From Actinobacteria bacterium 69-20 (GTDB taxonomy: Bacteria > Actinomycetota > Actinomycetes > Mycobacteriales > Nakamurellaceae), in NCBI GenBank assembly GCA_001897425.1, contig MKSW01000003.1, positions 1 through 64,000 of the forward strand: 64,000 nucleotides of DNA. Reading direction: 5' to 3'. This document shows, piece after piece, positions 59,764-64,000 of this stretch (position 1 is the first letter of the stretch; each line of letters starts with the position of its first letter). The notes under the pieces were generated by a model. The model saw nothing but the letters and a program-made list of their open reading frames with translations, was not told the DNA's origin and searched no databases. Position numbers and translations under genes: made by a program.

Positions 59764-61944
59764 TCAGCCGGGCAGCACACTGCCGGGTCGGCGTGCCCGC
59801 AGCAGCCACAGGGTGCGGGCGGGCATCGTGACCGGATGGCCGCACGGGATCGGCGTCGGGTCCGTGGGTTCGCCGGTCGCGGTCGCGGTGTCCAGCACCG
59901 GGACGTACTCGTCGCCGTAGGGGAGCCCCGGCAGCGTGATCGCGGTGTCGTCCGCGCCGGCATGCAGCACGATCAGCCAGGAGTCGTCGGTGAGCCTTTC
60001 GCCGCGCGGACCGTGGCCCCGCACGTCGTTCCCGTCGAACCAGACCGCGAGGGTCTGTCTCGACGCGTCGAACCAGTCGGCGTTCGTCATGGCGGCGCCG
60101 GTGGGCGAGAACCAGGTGAGGTCGGCGATCCCGTCACCGTCCTGCGGCGACCGGCCGGAGAAGAAACGCCCCTGATGCAGCGCCGGGGAGGTCGCGCGGA
60201 TCCTGGCCACCGTTCGGGCGAACTCGAACATTCCCGCGGCGATGCCGGCCTGGTCGCCGAGCGCCGCCCAGTCGAGCCAGACCTGCGGGGAATCGATGCA
60301 GTACGGATTGTTGTTGCCGGCCTGGGTGCGCCACATCTCGTCGCCCGCGCACAGCATCGGGGTGCCGGTCGACAGCAGCAGGGTGGCGATCATGTTGCGG
60401 GCCTGGCGGGTGCGCACCGCGACGATCGCCGGTGAGACGGGAGCCGCGGCCGTTCCGTCGCCTTCGAGACCGTAGTTGGCGCTGCGGTTGTCGTCGGTTC
60501 CGTCCCGGCCGTCCTGACCGTTCGCCAGGTTGTGTTTGCTCTCGTAGGACACCAGATCGCGCAGCGTGAAGCCGTCATGGGCGGTGACGAAGTTCACCGA
60601 CGCCCACGGCTGCCGGCCGCCGAACACATCCTCGGAACCGGACAGCCGGTAGGCGAGATCCCGCACGCCCGGGCGGCCGCGCCAGAAGTCCCGCACGGTG
60701 TTCCGGAAGCGGTCGTTCCACTCGGCCCAGTCCGGTCCGAACCGGCCGAGCGCGTATCCCTCGCCGGTGGCATCCCACGGTTCGGCGATCAGCTTGCGGG
60801 TCCGCAGCACCGGATCGGCGGCGATCGCGGTGAGCAGCGGTGACGCGGGGTCGAACCCACCACCGCCCGGCCGGCCCAGCACCGGCGCCAGGTCGAAACG
60901 GAAGCCGTCCACGCCGAGATCGGTGGCGAAGTACCGCAGCGAATCGGTGACCATGCGCACCACCGGCAGCGGCCCGCTGTCCAACGTGTTGCCGGTGCCG
61001 GTCAGGTCGGTATTCGTTGGCAGGTAATAGGTCTCGGGATCCAACCCGCGCCACGACAGCGTCACGGGTGTGCCGGGCCCACCCTCACAGGTGTGGTTGA
61101 ACACGACATCGAGGAGTACTTCGATGCCGGCCTCGTGGAGCGCATCGACCATCGCCGTGAACTCCGTCATCTCCGCACCCGGGCGTGACGCGTACCCGGG
61201 ATGGACGGCGAAATAGCTCAGTGTCGAATAGCCCCAGTAATTCGGGCGGCCCGCCGCGGCCAGCAGCGGCTCGTCCGCGTGGGCGTGTACCGGCAGTAGT
61301 TCCAGTGCGGTAACGCCGAGCGAGGTCAGATGGTCGATGACCGCCGGATGGGCGATGCCCGCGTAGGTGCCGCGCAGCGCGGCAGGCACCGCCGGGTGCT
61401 GCTGTGTGAGCCCCTTGACGTGCGCCTCGTAGATGATCGTGTGTTCCCACGGCACCCTGGGCAGCGCCGGTCGCGCGGACGCCGGCGGCAGCGGCACCGT
61501 GACCACACCGACCGGTACCCGGCCGATCGTCCCCGCACCGGTCCCTGCGCTGGCCCCCGCACCCGTTTCGGCGCCGGTTTTCGCGCCGGTTTTCGCGCCC
61601 GGGGTTGACGCCGCCGCCAGGTCGTAGCCGGTGCTGTCGATCTGGCGCGCATACGGATCGAGGAGCAGCTTCCCGGGGTCGGTGGCGGCGACCCGGTAGC
61701 CGTACCGCTGGCCGGCGCCGACGCCCGCGACGAACACGTGCCACACCCCGCTGGTGCGGTCGGCCATCGGTACCCGGATCTCGCCGCCGGCCTCGTCGAT
61801 CAGGCAAAGCTCCACCGCCGGTGCCTCGTCGTTGCTGCCGGTGGGGGCCCCGCCCGCGACGACGGCGAAGTTCACCCCGTGTTCGGTGACGGTCGCTCCG
61901 AGCGGATACGGGAGCCCGGGTGCGGGGGCGAAGTCAGCCGTCAC
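59764..61944 (-). CDS. glgX: Glycogen debranching enzyme
   Basis: 726 residues. Isoamylase-type GH13: CBM48 domain (LPYPLGATVTEHGVNFAVV), nucleophile Asp in LGVDGFRFDLAPVLG, Glu in RKLIAEPWDATG, and VNFVTAHDGFTLRDLVSY. It removes alpha-1,6 branches trimmed by GlgP. A Gly/Ala/Thr-rich repeat (PGAKTGAKTGAETGAG, about residues 111-143) is inserted after the CBM. GTG 61944 begins just before conserved sequence; the frame stays open upstream to 61998. Confidence 0.93.
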   Translation of the reverse strand: MTADFAPAPGLPYPLGATVTEHGVNFAVVAGGAPTGSNDEAPAVELCLIDEAGGEIRVPMADRTSGVWHVFVAGVGAGQRYGYRVAATDPGKLLLDPYARQIDSTGYDLAAASTPGAKTGAKTGAETGAGASAGTGAGTIGRVPVGVVTVPLPPASARPALPRVPWEHTIIYEAHVKGLTQQHPAVPAALRGTYAGIAHPAVIDHLTSLGVTALELLPVHAHADEPLLAAAGRPNYWGYSTLSYFAVHPGYASRPGAEMTEFTAMVDALHEAGIEVLLDVVFNHTCEGGPGTPVTLSWRGLDPETYYLPTNTDLTGTGNTLDSGPLPVVRMVTDSLRYFATDLGVDGFRFDLAPVLGRPGGGGFDPASPLLTAIAADPVLRTRKLIAEPWDATGEGYALGRFGPDWAEWNDRFRNTVRDFWRGRPGVRDLAYRLSGSEDVFGGRQPWASVNFVTAHDGFTLRDLVSYESKHNLANGQDGRDGTDDNRSANYGLEGDGTAAAPVSPAIVAVRTRQARNMIATLLLSTGTPMLCAGDEMWRTQAGNNNPYCIDSPQVWLDWAALGDQAGIAAGMFEFARTVARIRATSPALHQGRFFSGRSPQDGDGIADLTWFSPTGAAMTNADWFDASRQTLAVWFDGNDVRGHGPRGERLTDDSWLIVLHAGADDTAITLPGLPYGDEYVPVLDTATATGEPTDPTPIPCGHPVTMPARTLWLLRARRPGSVLPG

Positions 61945-62025
61945 CCGTCCGATTGTGTCGAATGACGGCGCGCGCGTTCGCGTGCACCCCCGTGACATGC
62001 GCGCCGCCCGTGATCATGGGACACA

Positions 62026-62841
62026 ATGAGGCGCGTGAGCCTGTCGATCGTGCCTGCACCCGACGCCGTCCTTCACCTGTGGGAGGTGACGGTCCGTCGG
62101 GGTTCGGCCATCCTGCTGGACGTCGTGTCCATGGAGGTGCGGGCGGACGAACGGTGGGTGATCCTCGGGCCGAACGGTGCCGGGAAGTCGACCTTGATCG
62201 CGATCGCCGCCGCGCAGATGCATCCGACCTCCGGCCGGGTACACATCCTCGGCGAGCGGCTCGGGGCGGTGAACGTCGCGGATCTGCGCCCGCGGATAGG
62301 GCTGTCCACCGCGGCGCTGGCCGGTCGGGTCCCACCCCTGGAAACGGTGCGAGACGTGGTGGTGTCCGCAGGCTACGGGGTACTCGGCCGTTGGCGCGAG
62401 CGCTACGAGGAGATGGACTTCGCGCGGGCCACCGAACTCATGGAGGCCATGGGCGTCGCGACGCTCGCCGACCGGCAGTTCGGCGTGCTCTCCTCGGGCG
62501 AGCGCAAGCGGGTGCTCGCGGCGCGCGCCCTGATGACGGATCCGGAGATGCTGCTGCTCGACGAGCCTGCCGCGGGCCTGGACCTCGCCGGCCGGGAGGA
62601 CCTGCTGCACCGGCTGACGGTGCTCGCCGCGGACCCTTATGCGCCCGCCACGGTGCTCGTCACCCATCACGTCGAGGAGATCCCGCGAGGTTTCAGCCAT
62701 GTGCTGCTGTTACGCTCCGGGCGCGCGGTTGCCGCCGGCCCCATCGACGACACCTTGACCGAAGAGGCGCTGTCGGCGACATTCGATATGCCCTTGCATC
62801 TGCAGTCCCGGCGCGGTCGGTTCTTCGCGTATGCCGGGTAG
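62026..62841 (+). CDS. ABC transporter ATP-binding protein
   Basis: 271 residues. Walker A ILGPNGAGKSTLIAIAA, signature LSSGERKRVLAARALM (variant of LSGGQ), Walker B MLLLDEPAAGLDL, His-switch VLVTHHVEEIP. Resembles the single ATPases (ModF/Fe-chelate type) that lack an adjacent permease; none is visible here. Role unknown. Divergent from glgX by 82 bp. Confidence 0.88.
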   Translation: MRRVSLSIVPAPDAVLHLWEVTVRRGSAILLDVVSMEVRADERWVILGPNGAGKSTLIAIAAAQMHPTSGRVHILGERLGAVNVADLRPRIGLSTAALAGRVPPLETVRDVVVSAGYGVLGRWRERYEEMDFARATELMEAMGVATLADRQFGVLSSGERKRVLAARALMTDPEMLLLDEPAAGLDLAGREDLLHRLTVLAADPYAPATVLVTHHVEEIPRGFSHVLLLRSGRAVAAGPIDDTLTEEALSATFDMPLHLQSRRGRFFAYAG

Positions 62842-62925
62842 TCGCGGCGGGGGCCGCGCGCAGACGGGGCCAACCGCTCCGGCGGAAGGGATCCTGCCGG
62901 CGCACGGACGACGGGGGAGGCGGAC

Positions 62926-63708
62926 ATGACGGACACACTGGTGCACGTCGAGCGCGAGGGTGCTGTCGGCATCATCAGGCTGGACCGCCCGCCGGTCAAC
63001 GCCATCAATTCGGCGATGCACCGCCAGCTCGAGGCGGCTGCGCAGGAGATCGACGCCGACCGGCAGGTGCGGGCCGTGCTGCTGCACGGCGGACCCAAGG
63101 CCTTCGCCGGCGGCGCGGACATCAAGGAGATGGCAGGCCTCGGCCCCGCCGAGATCGCGGTGTTCAGCAAGAGCTTCACCAGGGCACTGGACGCGCTGGC
63201 ACACCTGCGCGTCCCCACGGTCGCCGCGATCACCGGATACGCGTTGGGCGGCGGGTTCGAGCTGGCGCTCACCACCGATTTCCGCATCGTCGCCGAGGAT
63301 GCGCTGCTCGGCTTCCCGGAGATCACCCTGGGCGTGATCCCGGGCGGGGGAGGTACGCAGCGGCTGCCACGGCTGGTCGGCACGACGGTCGCGAAACGGA
63401 TGATCTTCACCGGCGCGCCGATCCGCGGTGCACGGGCCGTCGACATCGGACTCGCCGAGGAGGCTGTGCCCGCCGCCGACGTGCTGGCCGGCGCCATGGC
63501 GTTCGCCGATCGGCTGGCACACGGCGCGACCGTCGCCCTCGCCACCGCCAAGCGCTGCATCGACGACGGCATGGAGGTGGACCTCGCGACGGGGCTGCGC
63601 ATCGAATCCGCCGGGTTCGCAGCGCTTTTCGCCAGCGAGGACCAGAAGCACGGCATGGCCAGCTTCATCGCGGACGGCCCCGGCAAGGCGACGTTCTCCG
63701 GCAGGTGA
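62926..63708 (+). CDS. Enoyl-CoA hydratase/isomerase family protein
   Basis: 260 residues, crotonase fold. Oxyanion-hole segments GGADIKEM and ALGGGFELAL; the catalytic-Glu region reads FPEITLGVIPGGGGTQRLPRL, containing the hydratase-type Glu pair positions. Beta-oxidation of acyl-CoAs is the likely role. ATG 62926; GGGGGAGG upstream at about 62913-62920. Confidence 0.92.
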   Translation: MTDTLVHVEREGAVGIIRLDRPPVNAINSAMHRQLEAAAQEIDADRQVRAVLLHGGPKAFAGGADIKEMAGLGPAEIAVFSKSFTRALDALAHLRVPTVAAITGYALGGGFELALTTDFRIVAEDALLGFPEITLGVIPGGGGTQRLPRLVGTTVAKRMIFTGAPIRGARAVDIGLAEEAVPAADVLAGAMAFADRLAHGATVALATAKRCIDDGMEVDLATGLRIESAGFAALFASEDQKHGMASFIADGPGKATFSGR

Positions 63709-63795
63709 GGGGCTATCGCGGTGTCGCCGTGCCCGCTCGATTCCCGCCGTCACCGTCTGCGCCGCTGTCACTGTCCGTGTCGTCTCCACCGCCGA

Positions 63796-63809
63796 GTATG
63801 ACGATGTTC
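63796..63809 (-). repeat. Copy of the 14-base motif (GAACATCGTCATAC)
   Basis: GTATGACGATGTTC on the plus strand, two bases before the ATG of the partial gene at 63812. No clear stem. Confidence 0.7.
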
Positions 63810-63811
63810 TG

Positions 63812-64000
63812 ATGCCGTACACCTTCTCGATCGCCGATACCCGGTTCCTCACGAGCGGCGCCGGCGTCGACGCACTGCAGGCTGCGAGCGGACTGCGGCT
63901 CACCGGCGCGACCGGCATCGCGGACCTCCTCGCCGTCCGCTCCGCGGCCGGCGGCCATGCCGCGGCGGTCGTCGAAACCGTCCTGCTACGCAGGCGGGCG
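63812..64000 (+). CDS. Partial gene, possibly a SAM-dependent methyltransferase
   Basis: First 63 residues only (MPYTFSIADTRFLTSGAGVD..., ending AAVVETVLLRRRA). The opening resembles the N-terminus of an actinobacterial methyltransferase family with a THUMP-like domain, which starts with a helical segment before LLRRKAA. This is recall from family pattern and is weak; it continues past the window. Confidence 0.45.
   Translation, partial: MPYTFSIADTRFLTSGAGVDALQAASGLRLTGATGIADLLAVRSAAGGHAAAVVETVLLRRRA

Overview
The window is chromosomal DNA of a high-GC actinobacterium. The gene order points to the mycolic-acid-containing order Mycobacteriales: amtB-glnB-glnD-ffh, rpsP-khpA-rimM-trmD, rplS-lepB-rnhB-DUF2469-yraN-yifB-dprA-xerC, M23 peptidase-rpsB-tsf-pyrH-frr-cdsA, and a complete GlgE (maltose-1-phosphate) alpha-glucan locus. 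I cannot name the genus. No rRNA, tRNA, prophage or CRISPR array was seen.

Layout. 0.2-3.1 kb: GPH-type transporter plus a PLP enzyme (translationally coupled). 3.2-7.6 kb: ammonium uptake and PII signalling. 7.7-17.5 kb: ffh, an FAD oxidoreductase with a poly-Asp loop, a large LuxR/LAL regulator with a small coupled HTH partner, a lipoprotein, a frameshifted FAD oxidoreductase and an amidohydrolase. 17.7-20.0 kb: rpsP-khpA-rimM-trmD. 20.0-23.7 kb: ArsR regulator and an MFS exporter broken by an IS4-family element (1583 bp, 8-bp target duplication). 23.9-31.4 kb: rplS to xerC. 31.3-32.8 kb: two toxin-antitoxin modules (vapBC, parDE); vapBC sits between the xerC 3' end and a second, diverged copy of that end. 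32.9-38.3 kb: M23 peptidase, rpsB, tsf, pyrH, frr, cdsA. 38.3-47.8 kb: anchored secreted protein, DivIVA-like coiled coil, methylmalonyl-CoA epimerase, thiolase, MeaB, MarR regulator, acyl-CoA mutase large subunit, exonuclease, CnoX-like thioredoxin. 47.9-61.9 kb: glgE-treS-pep2-glgB plus a metalloprotease on the minus strand, divergent glgP, and glgX. 62.0-64.0 kb: ABC ATPase, enoyl-CoA hydratase and the start of one more gene.

The most interesting signal is not a gene. A 14-base motif, GAACNNCGTCATAC (written GTATGACGNYGTTC on the other strand), occurs nine times exactly in 64 kb, in both orientations, with several degenerate copies. At five of the nine a GC-rich hairpin abuts the GAAC end directly or with a one-base gap; a sixth lies next to a looser stem-loop, and one degenerate copy also has a hairpin. 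The stem sequences differ but keep pairing. Copies lie between genes, over start codons, and inside lineage-specific insertions in TrmD and RnhB, where they are read in different frames, so the constraint is on nucleic acid and not on protein. It looks like an undescribed REP-like or structural chromosomal element. Two copies facing each other form a ~110-nt inverted repeat between rpsB and tsf.

Genes acting together: AmtB/GlnB/GlnD sense and import nitrogen. TreS, Pep2, GlgE and GlgB turn trehalose into branched alpha-glucan, while GlgP and GlgX degrade it. Epimerase, thiolase, MeaB and the mutase suggest branched-chain or short acyl-CoA metabolism. The translation block (ribosomal proteins, Tsf, Frr, RimM, TrmD, Ffh, LepB) is vertical core. 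Recent change is confined to the IS insertion, the toxin-antitoxin insert and small frameshifts.
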